NCBI GenBank assembly: GCA_002812745.2
Contig: NCSJ02000246.1
Coordinates: 1-64,000, forward strand
Length of the DNA: 64,000 nucleotides
Direction of reading: 5' to 3'
Source of the DNA: Scytalidium lignicola
Taxonomy: Eukaryota > Ascomycota > Leotiomycetes
The position numbers and the translations under genes were made by a program. Positions within the stretch are counted from its first letter, which is position 1; each line of letters begins with the position of its first letter. This document shows, in pieces, positions 11,403-24,946 of this stretch. Under the pieces are notes generated by a model, which worked only from the letters and a program-made list of their open reading frames with translations, did no database searches and was not told the origin of the DNA.

Positions 11403-12563
11403 TTAACTCGACGGAGGGCTTTCTGTGAAAGAAAAATTGGCTTGCGGGAGTTTAGATGTGTAAAATACTTTTTATCTATTGGGGGTTTACTCTTGGAGAA
11501 CTTACCCTATAATAGAAGAATCTAGATACAAACTGGGGATGATGAGTGGATACTGGGGTCAACAGGAGGTAAATGAGTTACTAGGAAAAAACTGGGATAT
11601 GAACTCCAAAACTGTATTGTATTTGTACTAGTTAGGTTAGAAGGCGCCGCTCGAGAGGGATTTTTGAATCAGTGGGCCACATCAATAAAATCAAAAAGTT
11701 ATACATCTTCTCTACTCATGAAATACATGGATTTCTGATCAAGGCACTGTTCGGTGTAACACGACGTACTAGGTAATTGAAACCGAACAAAAATAACCAG
11801 GAAAAAAAAATGAAGTACTTTTTATTTCTCCCGGGTCAACTTCCGTGAAAACCATAAGATTCCATCTTCGGGATTCAAATCTCTTAGCGCTACTTGGCGT
11901 CGGTATGTTGGGACGGAGACCTAGGACGAGATGGATGGGTTGTCTGAGATATGTCACATGTGTGTATTTTATATGAGGTGGAATTATATTCAGTGATACC
12001 ATAAACGCAAATGAAATTAGTGGAGAAGTTTACCTAGATTTATTAGACGTCTCTTTGACAATGTTGTGTTATTATATATTGGTGGTTTGATTATAAGAAG
12101 TAAACTGGATAGTAAATTTAGTTCGNAAAAAAATTATTATATAGACAGTTGAAAAAAGAAAAATTATCATATTTTCTAATCAGCCAACGAAGCTGCTTCG
12201 TAATAAATAGAAAGCTACCAATAGCAATACTAAATTCCAAATTAACAAACCCAGTTTTCCTTACGAAGAAAGTGGATTGGATTCATCCCATCAAGGTATT
12301 CACTGTAGCTGAAAGGAATACGAGCCTCGTTTCCCAGGCAACTTACCGTCACACCCCGCTGTCGCCCAAGCCGCCGTACCGTCAAAGTACCCAAGCGACG
12401 TCAACTGCTCTCCTAGTTAAATTTAGTGATCTGACCTTCATCACGGCACTCCGAATCCCCAAAACCACCTTTTACTCATCAAAGACCGGTTTTTGCTAGA
12501 GACATAGCTACAGATATTTCACAAGACCGGCTAATTATTTTACCTTGAAAATTTTACTTTGCA
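11403..12563. other. AT-rich intergenic region
   Basis: About 1.2 kb lies between the unrecognised gene and YRA1. It should hold the 3' end of the former and the promoter of the latter. An N at 12126 is followed by an A run. The open frames here are short and featureless, and I see no other gene. Confidence 0.5.
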
Positions 12564-14102
12564 ATGGATAGAAGCCTCGACGATATCGTGGCTGAGCGGC
12601 AGGTGCGTTATTGAAAAACCGGTTGGGTTTCTTAGATTGCTTCTCGGCCTTGCTTGGTTGGGATGATGATGATTATTATTTGAGGTGGTTATTAGATATA
12701 CTGATGAATTCTATACAGGAAAGCCGTGGTCCTAGAGGCCGCCGTGGTGGACGGAGAAATGATCGGAATGATTACCCTCGCGACGGTGTAAGAAAGGTGA
12801 GCTCTAGCTATCCAGTTTCCTTTCCCAACAATAGACTGGATTGATCTGGTATAATCTGACCCAGCCTGAGCTGACATATTGCATCGTCTAGGTTCAGCTA
12901 CCTCCTTCTCAATCCTCATACTCCTAATTCTTCTTCGATGTGTCCTCAGAACTTCTCGCGGTTCGATATCTACTGCTCGGTGCCTCGATGTCGGTTCAGA
13001 GAAGTACATGCTTTGAATATATTCAGCTAACACAGCCGTTTCCTCGCTTTCGCACAGTCGATTCGAGATGAACCTAGAAACATTGATTCGTGGGTTACAT
13101 ATCAGGCTAGCTCTTGTGGATAACATTTTAACATCTGTCCAGGGAATGGGTACATGACAAGTTCGAAAGCGATTGTAAGCATACAGTTTGGAATGGTCTA
13201 GGAATTGCGCTTATGTGTCTTCAGCTGGCAGACGACCAGCTCGTACCGAACGTCGCCGTTCGCCAGAGCGTGCCTAGTAAGTTACAAATATAGAAGGGTA
13301 CTTTCTGTTAACTAGAACTAACTTACTGGAGTCCTAGTGATACCGTTACCCCTAAACTCCGTGTCGAAAACCTACATTATGATTTGACCGAGGAAGATTT
13401 GGATGTAAGACGCTAAAAGATGACGAGATTGACGCCATGTCTAATGTACAAATAGGATCTCTTTAATCGTATTGGCCCCGTACAAAAACTTGCTCTGGTG
13501 TACGATCGCGCTGGTCGTTCAGAAGGTATTGCATACGTGACGTATGAATATGCCCAAGATGCTAGACGAGCAATTCGCGAGTTTGATGGAGCTAATGCTA
13601 AAGGTATTTACCTGCACGTGTCAACGATGTGTCTCTATTCTGACAGTTTGCAGGTCAACCCATCCGGTTGATATCGGTCCCTGCTGGGCCAGCTGGAGGC
13701 CGCCGGAATCCATTCGACACTGCTGTTGTCCCTGGCCGTTCGTTGGCAGATCGTATAACGGTTGCCCCTGGTGTTAGATCTCGCTCAAGATCCCCTGTTC
13801 GCCATTCGGATGTCAGTGGACCGCCTCCCAGCAATGTTGACCGCTACGTCCCCGGTCGAAGGGATTCACGTAGCCCAAGACCGCACAGAAGAGAGGGTCG
13901 CCGGCCTGGTGCGAGGAGAGAGCGTGGTGGCCGAGGTGGTGGCGACAGATTAGCACGTGATGGCAGACCTAAGAAGACGCAAGAGGAACTGGATGCGGAG
14001 ATGGAGGATTACTGGGGAGGTAAAGGTAAAGAGAACGGAGAGGAGGCCGCGCCTGCTGCAGCCGCAACCACAGCGGTGGAAGACATTGACATGATTGAAT
14101 AA
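12564..14102 (+). CDS. YRA1: mRNA export adaptor of the YRA1/ALY (REF) family
   Basis: This is a nuclear TREX component that binds mRNA and is loaded by the helicase SUB2/UAP56, handing transcripts to the export receptor. Eight exons join in frame to 298 residues: 12564-12602, 12719-12796, 13058-13089, 13143-13174, 13225-13276, 13338-13404, 13456-13603 and 13654-14102. Exon 1 encodes MDRSLDDIVAERQ, the N-terminal UAP56-binding motif. An RG-rich box follows (GPRGRRGGRRNDR). The single RRM spans roughly residues 95-170, with the RNP2-like LRVENLHYDL and the RNP1-like GIAYVTYEY. An Arg/Gly/Ser-rich linker leads to the C-terminal KTQEELDAEMEDYW motif, the second UAP56-binding element. Two adjacent exons are only 32 nt each. 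Intron 2 is the longest at 261 nt; budding-yeast YRA1 is known for autoregulation through its intron, and whether that applies here is open. Confidence 0.92.
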
Positions 14103-15674
14103 GGGTATTGTGTACAACATAAATAGGAGACCGTTTGGGAGCTCAGCTTGGGAATAGATGATGGGATAGTTTTTTCTTTCTTGATTGATTAATACAATTG
14201 ATTGTTATATGCCTCGGATATATCCTCCTGTACTGTACTAAGTATACATGCAATCAATCTGTGCGAAATACAGTACTATCCCAGGAATGGGTTCGCGAAT
14301 CTGTTTTTAGTTGGATAGTGGAGACAAATGGGAGGAAGGATCCGGGTTGCACAGCACAGTTTAAGCTCACAGGGATGATGAGTGACAAATTTAGGGATCG
14401 GCCGGATTAGAAACGACTGAGAGAGCCGCAAGGCGAGGCTCACAGTCCAGCAAGGCGTGATGATCCTTCTAAAATAAAAGTGGCTGGTTTTGGCGAACTT
14501 GGGTTGCTGGATCTGGCGGGCCGGACCCGTTTAGGGAGCGAGGGAACCATTAACCGAGAGCATGCGAGAGGCAGCAGCACTGCCACGCTGCACTCTCAGG
14601 CACTGTATCTGATGCTTCCTCCTTGGCACACTACTTCGATAATGTTATCTTCCTGATTGACAATCATATATCGTGCCGCCTTATATAATTTAATAGAGAG
14701 AGTGCGCGCAATGTTCGTTGTTGTTGAAAATCAATTGGATGAAAAAAAGAAGTTCCTGTATTTTGTATTTGTATGTGTACCTCCTGAAGAGTACAGCTAA
14801 GAACCTCTTCTGCACTTGTTCCCTGCCAACAGAGTCCGATGAGTACTGGACCCCGGTGTTGCTTAGTCGATGGTGTCAAAGTTGCAGGGACACCGCCAGC
14901 ATTCAACTAGGCGTAGCCTCTAAGCACGACTGCAGCACCCTCCAACCACCAACCACCGGCCGCCAAAATCCTTCGACTACCACCTCACCTCTCCCCACGC
15001 CGCAATCGTGGTCCTATATTTGGCTCATGACAAACCCACTCCTGCCCTATGTGGATGTGTCCATGGATCTTCGAGCACTGTTGGGTAAGGGTGGCCAGGT
15101 CATCCATAGCAAACTGTTGGCCGCACCATCTCTCCTGCGCGGCGAGGAGGAACTGCCTACCATCAACATTGCCAAAATGTACCATTTTGATTTTTCTGTG
15201 CCTCAGTATAACCTAAGGGCAAGGCACCACGAGCACTTCCCCTCGAAAGAAATTTCCACATTTGTACTGCTAATGACTAGCCGCATGCTCTCGATGAATG
15301 CATCCCTGTGGTGTGTGGGCATCCGAGAGCCTAATAAGTCTTTCCATCTTTTCGAGGGCGTCCACCCCCCATCGTCTGAAGTCAGATCTAATATAAGGCT
15401 TAGCTCTAACCCCAGCAACCAACGGTGAGAATATAGTAACTGGAGTGGTTCCTCTCGAATTANTTTTTTTTAGTGCATGCTGCTTCTATTTCCTCTCACA
15501 GTAATATTCTGCAGCTATGATCTGCTGTTCGCACTAATTAGCGTCCGGTTCTCNTTTTTTCTTCTTTGTTCTTTGCTTGTAAGCTCAGCTGTTTAAAATA
15601 TAACTCTCCATGGGTAGTGGAAGAAGAGGAAGAAGCTCGTCGTCTCCCTTCCTTTCTTTGCTATCGCCGGCGCC
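14103..15674. other. Intergenic region without a supportable gene
   Basis: About 1.6 kb lies between YRA1 and the Thr-rich surface protein. Two TACTGTAC/TACAGTAC words occur near 14230 and 14270. Ns at 15463 and 15554 each precede a T run. An open frame at 14718-15428 has no domain and runs antisense to equally open frames, so I do not call it. The 3' part should be the promoter and leader of the surface protein. Confidence 0.5.
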
Positions 15675-18514
15675 ATGTATGTTGTAACTGTACTTACGGT
15701 TGGAGCGCTGGCTCTTTTTCAGGCGGCAGCGGGTGTGAAGCAGTATGGTGGTGAGTTTTTGAAAAATCATTTTCCTATTTTCATGTATTTTGTGATTCAG
15801 TTTGTTGATTTTCGTGCCAAGATTCCATGGTTGCGAGAGCTTCGATTCCAGACGCGAGCTCCAGTGAGATAGTTGTAGCGACGACCACAACGACCAGCGA
15901 TATTCCTACTACTACAACTACCACTATAGAACCTACTACTACAACAACTACCACAACAACCACTATAGATCCTACAACTACAACTACAACTACAACAACT
16001 ACTGAAGTGCCTACCACTACTACTACCACTACTACCACTGAAGATCCTACTACCACAACTACAACCACCACCGAGGTTCCTACTACCACCACTACCACTA
16101 CTCCTCCAACAACAACTACGACAACAACCACCGAGGCTCCTACAACGACTACCACCACAACTGAGCCAACGACCACTACTACTACCACTACTCCTCCAAC
16201 CACTACGACCACAACCACTACGACCACGACCACTACCACTACTACTCTAGAGACTACTACTACCACCGTAGTTCCTACTACTACGACCACTACCACTCCC
16301 ACTCCTCCTCCTCCTCCTCCTCCACCACCACCACCAACCACAACTTCAAAGCCACCTGTTTCTACACATGAAGATGTTGACCCTACCACTTCTACGCATG
16401 TGGACCCACCAACCACAACTACCACTACAACTACTACCACAACTACAACCTCGGAAATACATACGACAACATCATCTCCAACCACATCTGACGCACCTCC
16501 AACTACCACATCGAGGCCCACGCCAGGATCTCCTGTAGTATCGGGAACTCATACCACAGCGGAGACTCACACACCAGACTCTCCTAAGCCAACAACCACT
16601 ACGTCAGATGTTCCGGTTCCAACTACTACCACGACAACTACTACTACTCAACTTACAACGACGTCTAGAAGTGAAACGCATACAGACAGTCAACCGCCAG
16701 TAGTAGACTCTACAACAACAGCACCAACGACCAGAATAACTACAACTTCTGAAGCTGAGCATACAACACTGCCTAAGAGTGAGCCACATTCAGGAAGTCA
16801 GCCAGTAGTCCACTCCACAACAACCACAATTGGAGTTATCAAGCAGTCCACTACTTCAGTTGCTTCGTCTACGAACTCTGATATTATTGCGCCTAGCGAT
16901 ACTTTACCACCAGTTATACCTCCTATTTTTTCTACAACAAGAAGCTCGATCGCATCAAGTCGTACAACAGATACCCAATCAGCTATACCTACTACGAGCT
17001 CGAGGAGACCAAGTAGGCCACCACCAATCTCCCTGCCGTCAATTCTACCAAGTATCCCTCCATCGATTATTCCAAGTATCATTTCATCGATTATTCCGAG
17101 TATTCCGAGTATCCCTTTATCGATCTTTCCTACAACTACAACTTCTGGCTCGGAACCTTCAAAACCCATTCTTAGCTCTAGCTCTAGGGTTACTGCCTCT
17201 TCTAACCCCACGACAAGCCCTATCATTATCTTTCCTACCTCAGAGACATCTACTATTGATATTTTCACAAGTGTGCCTGAATCCACTCCACCCATTGCTA
17301 GCCACCCCACTACAAGCATTGCCACCAATACCTTTGTTACTGTTCCAGGGGCTTCATCAGAACCAATTCCTCCATTGTCGATCCCCATTTCGCCCTCAAC
17401 GCCTGCGATACCTACGTCGATTCTTGGCACATTACCACCTGCTGGCAGTTCACTACCTGCTACAACTGTTATCGGTGCTAGTGGAATGCCGACTAATGTG
17501 GTGTCTGAGCCTCCTACGGGAACAGGCTCCGTTGTCGTCCGTCCTAGTCAGCCTGGAGCCACCATTGTTAGCAGCGGAGGTGCGATACCTCTTCAGCCTA
17601 GTAGCAATGTTGTGAATAGCGGAGGTGTACTAAGTACCGCTGTGAACAGCGGAGGTGTTGCAAGTACGGAAGAGCCTCAGGGACTAACAACAACAGCACC
17701 AATTGTCGTTGGGGGTGCAACAATTACCCGTGACTCTTCCTCGAACTTGCGTATTGGTTCGCAAACTCTAAAGCCTGGATCCGCGGTCACAGTTAGCGGC
17801 CAAGTTATATCTGCGGCCTCGTCAGGTGGTGCAGTAATTATCAATCCTGCAACTACTACTTCAAAACAAACTCAGTTCATAGTCGTTGGTGGAACGACCA
17901 TCACGGCGAACTCTAACTCAGATTTTGTGATAGGGACTCAAACTGTTGCACCGGGAGGATCGGCAATCACAGTTGGAAGTGAAATCATCACCATTCTTGG
18001 TTCACACACTCCAGCACCAACGTCTGCTGTTACTACTGCCCCTCCAGTCATTGTTGTGGGAGATAAAACATTATCTGCTCTCCGAAGTGGTGCCATAACT
18101 GTCGGTAGCGAGACATTGACAGTCGGAGGGAAGGTCACAATTAATGGACAAGTGGTTTCTTTGTCTCCAACAGGACATGCAATCATCGTTAATGCAGTCT
18201 CGCCGATAACTACTCCATCTACTATGGCCACTGTTACTAGTGCACCGTTGCCTCCTATTACTAGTCTTGTATTCGGAGGGCAGACTCTCACGGCTGGTGG
18301 ACGAGTCACTATCGGAGGTGAGATCTTCAGTCTTGCGCCCAGTGGCACCGGTGTCACGGTTATAGGCACTGTGACTGTTGGAGGTGGAATCATGACTGCA
18401 ACTCCTACAGGGAAGAAGAATAATGCGGGTGTGAGAGTGGATGCCTCGAGTAAGGCGTGGTTATTGATACCCCAAATTTCTTTTGTTCTTGTCATTGCAT
18501 TTTGGGCGCATTGA
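15675..18514 (+). CDS. Secreted Thr-rich mucin-like protein with beta repeats and GPI-type tail
   Basis: This is a predicted cell-surface glycoprotein, probably an adhesin or wall mucin. Exon 1 (15675-15750) encodes a signal peptide (MYVVTVLTVGALALFQAAAG). The intron most likely ends at 15851 (TTCCAG); an acceptor at 15821 also keeps frame. With the first choice the protein has 912 residues. Residues of about 35-210 are almost pure Thr runs broken by Pro, Glu, Asp and Ile, then Ser/Thr/Pro-rich sequence to about 630, including a PSIIPSI-type iteration near 17040-17125. The last third holds four diverged units built on VVGGxTxT...GSxTLxxGxxxTVxGQVxS, at roughly 17700-17850, 17877-18004, 18048-18195 and 18264-18390. 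The C-terminus is a short polar stretch followed by WLLIPQISFVLVIAFWAH, a GPI-attachment-type hydrophobic tail. Heavy O-mannosylation is expected from the composition. Confidence 0.88.
15884..16480 (+). repeat. Poly-threonine coding repeat
   Basis: The tract is a degenerate ACN repeat using ACT, ACC, ACA and ACG in mixture. It encodes long Thr runs with short interruptions such as IEPT, EDPT, EVPT and EAPT. The mixed codons mean this is a protein-level repeat rather than a pure DNA microsatellite. Read on the other strand it creates a spurious poly-Val/Gly frame. Confidence 0.85.
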
Positions 18515-19024
18515 GCAAAAAATGGCATATAGTTTTTGCATTAGCATTGGGCAATTGGCGTTTTATGTCATTTTGATTATTATTATTATCATCATCACCA
18601 GTTATTATTCTGTTTTGTATATACATATAAAAGGAGATTTTGTATAGATTAGAGTGAGGGGGGAGGATTGACGGGTACAGAGGAAAGATTTTGGGAGGAT
18701 ATATATACCTGCGTGGAAAATCTCCATAGTATATAGGCATACGTAGTTAATATCATGCTAAATGAAGCATATAATGTGTTTCACATTTCAGAAAGAAACA
18801 GCTTTCGTGAAAAATCGGTATATTTTATAGACTTCTTTTTGAGGTCTATTAATCAATTTCGTCTAATATTTCGTTATATCTCTTGGTTATCCCATTATAT
18901 CTCATCTCTTCGTAAGTCGCCATCGTTTGATATAGTGGTGGTGGTGATCGTCGTCTAGGGGAGCCTTCCTCGAAAAGGCCAGATCAAATCAGAGGAAAAG
19001 AAACCACCGGAACATTACACACGT
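18515..19024. other. Tail-to-tail intergenic region
   Basis: This AT-rich 0.5-kb stretch holds the 3' ends of the surface-protein gene and of the dehydrogenase-like gene. A TTATTATTATCATCATCACCA-like tract lies near 18577-18600. Nothing else is recognisable. Confidence 0.5.
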
Positions 19025-20305
19025 CTAATCCTTCTTCCTCCTCTTTCTATCCAGTCCCTCGCTCATAGCAACAGTGACATCATCTAATGTCAACCCCCTC
19101 TTCCTCCTCTCCGTCTTCTCCTCCCCAAGCACCGTCTCATCGGCAACAACTCTATAAACCTCGGCCACCTGGCCGAAAATACCCTCCCCGTCCTTGCCAC
19201 CCGTGAATCCCCCTTCCTCCGCAAACGTCACTCCGATCTCCTCCATCTCCCTGACCCACCGGTACGCCTTGGGCGGCATCCCCGTCATCCCGTTTACCGC
19301 CCGCGGCAACACGCTCGGCATGCGCGTCTGGATCTCCTCTTTAAGCTCTTCTAGCACGCCCATCCGCTGCGCGGTAGTGAAGGCTTGGATGCACAGTGCC
19401 GTGAAGCCCTTGGTCGTGCTGGCGAAACAGCACTTCAGACCCGAAGCAGCGCCGATTTCTCCCGAGACGTGGCGCGCGTTCAGCGTTTCTGCCAGCTGGG
19501 CTCCTGAGAGAGGCGCGTCGAAGAGGGAGTCTGGCCCCGATAGGGGGATGCTGGGTCGGTTCCAGGCGTGGCTCGTGGTGCTCGGGTCCGGGTGGTGGGA
19601 GACGGTTGTGCTAGGAGCTGTGGTGGAGTTCTTGGGCGCGGGTGCCCCGCCGATGATGCCGCCGTCGATGAATTTGATTGCTGGAGCGGTGGATTTGAAC
19701 AAGGCTGCGATTTCGCGCGTGGTGCGGGGAGAGACGGCGTTGAGGTCTAGATAGTAGAAAGGGGTCTTCTTGGGTGTTGGTTGGGATGCGAATGCTGTAG
19801 TGATCCGTTTTGCAGTAGCCAGGGCATCTCGGGGCGGGACGATAGAGAGAATGTAATCCGACTCAGACACAAGAGAGATGTCGGTTGGTAAGGCCTCGAT
19901 ATTACTTTGCTTAACTCGAGCGTGTGTATCTTCGCTGCTAGGAGTTAGGATATGAGGGATAGCATCATTTCAACCGCGAGAACCTGAGAACTTGTCTCAT
20001 GAAATGGCAAAACTATCTCTCTTAACACCATACATGATACGGCCTTATCTTCTCAGAAAACCCTGAAAACCCCGAAATCATTCGTTGATCAATTGCAATT
20101 TTATAAGGGAAATAATGAAACAAATTATTCACTGAGAGAATATAACCAAGGAAAACAAGACGAGTTAAAAAAAGAGCTTCATTTCCTACCTTCGGCCCTC
20201 GATGTTCGTAACAACACGATAATTATACGCAATCAATAGCTTAGCGATCCCCATGCCCATCTCTCCGATGGATAGGATGCCTACAGTAGCTAGTGGCGAC
20301 GACAT
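19025..20305 (-). CDS. NAD(P)-binding dehydrogenase-like protein, DUF1932 (6-phosphogluconate dehydrogenase-like) type
   Basis: This looks like a beta-hydroxyacid dehydrogenase-type oxidoreductase; the substrate is unknown. Exon 1 is 20190-20305 and encodes the Rossmann start, VGILSIGEMGMGIAKLL, a G-x-x-x-I-G-x-M-G nucleotide-binding loop, followed by a beta strand ending VVTNIEGR. The intron is 19938-20189 with a CTAAC branch site just before its CTAG end, and exon 2 is 19025-19937. Phases agree and give 342 residues. Exon 2 carries ISLVSESDYILSIVPP, YYLDLNAVSP and FIDGGIIGGAP (the substrate-side glycine loop), then a helical C-terminal half with GLKCCFASTTKGFTAL typical of the DUF1932 domain. 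The tail is strongly basic (DRKRRKKD). It diverges from enolase. The domain call is firm; the reaction is not known. Confidence 0.82.
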
Positions 20306-20484
20306 TTTCCGAGATTAACTGCTGGATAATCTAACCTAAGAAGATCGAATTAGGGAAGATGAATAATGGGACTTGGATTGATCTTGGTTGGGATATAGAA
20401 ACACTAGATAGAGATACTTATGATGGGTACAAGTAGAACTTACTGAGCGAAATTCACAGCCTGAGGCACCATTCTGGGCGACTA

Positions 20485-20514
20485 TCAGGCTGTCAGGCTG
20501 TCAGGTGTCAGGCT
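20485..20514 (+). repeat. Short direct repeat TGTCAGGC
   Basis: CAGGC and TGTCAGGC recur back to back upstream of the dehydrogenase-like gene. The function is unknown. Confidence 0.6.
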
Positions 20515-21147
20515 AGGGATGTTTGCCTTAGGCACCTTAATTGCGAATCTTGCCTGACGGAGGGGTAGTTGGTACCTCAGGCCAAAACACTCACCCTTTT
20601 GGACTGGGTTGTAGTCATCGGTGCGATCAAATTTCATCATAAGCAAACATGGCAGGGATGTCCAACCCCCACCAAGCACCAAGGCTACACTTTTTTGTTG
20701 TGCCCCTCTGGTGGGAGGGAAAAGGGCCGCGCTTCCAGAGTCGTGTATTGGATCCTTTTGCCTCCCAATAATTGGGCACTGCAAAGGAAAGGCAAACACG
20801 AGGTCGATTTGAGCCAATTCACTGCTGTAGATTGGAATCCAATGGATGCAACCAACAGACCTGGTTCAGACTTGCATAGCAGGAGACCTTTGCGAGGACA
20901 ACTCGTACGTTTGCATGTCTGCGTCGTTTGTCCCGCCGCATGTGCAGTCCAGTCTTGTCCAGTCCAATCCCAACCCCCCCGCCGGCCCAAATCTTCATCA
21001 CCCCACCAATATTTTGTAAAGAGATGAGCTTTCTGCTTTCTTCGTTCCTTCTTTTCTTCTTTCTCCTGACAACCTGCAAAAATTTCTTTGCACATCAACT
21101 GACACCTATCACCACCAACACATACCATTCAAGGCCTGACTTAGTAG

Positions 21148-22780
<1,633 letters not shown>

Positions 22781-23418
22781 AGGGGACTTTCACGTTTAAC
22801 CACTTGGAGTTGACAAAAGCTATTGCCGGGATGGATGGGATGATTTAATCTGAGCTGGCCAGCTTATATAGTAAAAGGATGAAATAGGAAAGAGAATCAT
22901 ATCTGAGGAGGTAGCTACTCCATAGAAAAGTTCTGCAATACCCTGCGCGTAACTTAGCTTATTGAAAAGATACTGATCTCGCCGTTCCTGCATATATTTG
23001 TGCCCATATTTATCAGCTCAGCTTGGTAGTATGACTGTGACAATCTCCGGATGTGATATTCTATACCTCCCAGTGAATAAATAAACTGCAGTTATCTGTG
23101 ATGTTAGAATGTTGTGATTTTTGGTGGAAAATGAATCAGGGGAACCAAGGCCTCGGCGTCCAGAGTGTGTACCTTGTCACATGTATCATCGTCAGGCACC
23201 AATCAGGCTGCGATACCAGAGCCGACTGCTTAGGTTTCCACTTTCCTTGGTTTCAGTGCGACAAACCCTCATGATTCTTACACTTCTTACACGTTTCCTC
23301 CCAGATATTACCTGCAAGAGGCTTCCACCGTTGTGCTCTTCTCCTCCACAATACGTCAAGTACCAAAATAAAGAGACTACCAGTTATATTCCGATTTTAA
23401 GAGCGCAAGAACGTTAAA
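22781..23418. other. Intergenic region between enolase and eIF3j
   Basis: The 0.64 kb holds the enolase 3' end and the promoter of the eIF3j gene. One open frame (23121-23417) has no domain and stops just before the eIF3j ATG. Nothing else is seen. Confidence 0.5.
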
Positions 23419-24592
23419 ATGCCTGAGAAGTGGGGTGAGTGGTCACAATTTCATTTTCGCACAAATTCGTCATTCCCACACTCGTCATCAACACGATGCC
23501 ATCTTTCAAAATCAATATCATGAAAATATACCCGCCCCTGCCGTGAGATCGGCGGTGGACTGGGCATATGCATTAAGACTCTTTTGGAACAGTTTTCGCT
23601 GACCGCTACTCAACCGAGCAGACGAAGAAGAAGATAGCAGCACGCCTCCCTCCTCCCCGCCTGCTGTGGCTACAATTCCAAGGAGGAGCAAGTTCGACGA
23701 TGAAGAAGAAGGCGACAGTGATGTAGGTTCATTTCACATTCCAAGCCCCATTTACGCCCTGCACTCGCAGGCAAAGAGTTTTACATTTGGCTCGACGGTT
23801 CGCGGTAAAATTTACTAACTATTTTGGACAGGTTCTGGACTCTTGGGATGCTGCAGAGGATTCGGAGGTAGAGCGAGAGAAGGCAAAGGTTGAGGCCGAA
23901 CGCAAGGCGAAAGCAGAGGCAGAAGCTGCAGCAAAAAGAAAGTCTAAGAAACAACGAATTGAAGAGCGTCAGGCTGAGCATCGACGAAGAGCCGAAGAAG
24001 ACAGTGATGAGGAGAGCAGCGAAGATGAAGCTACACGAAGAGAACGTCTTCGACGTACCGAACAGGATTCGGATTTAAAGCACGCTGAGGATTTGTTTGG
24101 AAACCTCGGTGTCAGCAACCGCAAGGTCGCCACTGCTGCAAATGCCGTCGTTATTGACTCAAAGGACCCAACCAATACTGTTGATCTTGGCGCACTTCCT
24201 CTTTTCGATCCGAAGACAAAATTACAATTCGAAAAACTTCGCGACACACTGGTTCCACTTGTAGCAGGCAACTCCAAAAAGGCACACTATGTTCTCTTCC
24301 TGCAAGAGTTTACGAAGCAGATCGCTAAAGATTTACCAAGCGACCAGATCAAGAAAATTGCTAGCTCTCTAACTGCTTTGAGCAACGAGAAACTGAAGGA
24401 GGAGAAAGCGGCAGAGAAAGGTGGAAAGAAGAGCAAGGCGCAGAAGACTAAGGCCTCATTGGTTGCCAGCCGGAATGCTGCCACTTCTGTTGATGTGAAT
24501 GCCTATGATGACTATGGAGAGTGAGTCACTTAAATTTCCGCACATCTACTCCAATCCATGCTAATTTTCATAGTGACGACGATTTTATGTGA
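23419..24592 (+). CDS. HCR1: Translation initiation factor eIF3 subunit J
   Basis: eIF3j is a loosely bound eIF3 subunit acting on the 40S decoding centre in initiation, recycling and termination. Four exons, 23419-23434, 23622-23722, 23832-24520 and 24574-24592, join in frame to 274 residues. The first exon gives only MPEKW plus one base. The N-terminus has the acidic eIF3j signature (DDEEED, then FDDEEEGDSDVLDSWDAAED), followed by a long charged coiled coil (about residues 55-120). A helical core follows with DLGALPLFDPKTK and KKAHYVLFLQEFTKQIAKDL. The C-terminus is the family's DDFM ending, carried on a tiny last exon of 19 nt. Tiny first and last exons explain why a single open frame misses both ends. 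Confidence 0.93.
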
Positions 24593-24946
24593 ACGGATAC
24601 TTGATGAACGATATCCCGGTGTTACCTACCCCAAACAAAAGACCAACGTCAATACCACACCCCAGCCAATCCCAACCTCTCATCCTGGCGCAGTTAGCAA
24701 AGTCAAGGCCACGACCAAGCTGAGTCTGCCACGATGTCCTCCCAGGTATAGTCAACTTATCACCGGGCACGAGAGATTAGGGATGCCGAGCACACGAAAG
24801 TGCACCGTGCTGGAGGGAAGACTAAAAGCATCTACTTTCATAATAGACGGCATTGAATTGTTCCACGGGGCGTGTTTTAGCTAGCAGATAAATTCGGTAC
24901 AGGGGAGTTATAATCAGAGGATCCATCTGGCTCTATAATTTAAACT
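24593..24946. other. Tail-to-tail intergenic region
   Basis: This stretch holds the 3' ends of eIF3j and of the thioesterase-like gene. I see nothing else in it. Confidence 0.5.

Noticed and set aside
11865..11890. GGATTCAAATC resembling a tRNA B box
   Set aside because: No matching A box, acceptor stem or anticodon arm can be folded around it.
14718..15428. 236-codon plus-strand frame
   Set aside because: Composition is unlike a protein, opposite-strand frames are equally open, and no motif is seen.
15781..16521. Minus-strand open frame of Val/Gly runs
   Set aside because: It is the antisense shadow of the poly-Thr coding repeat (ACN read backwards gives GTN) and has no gene features of its own.
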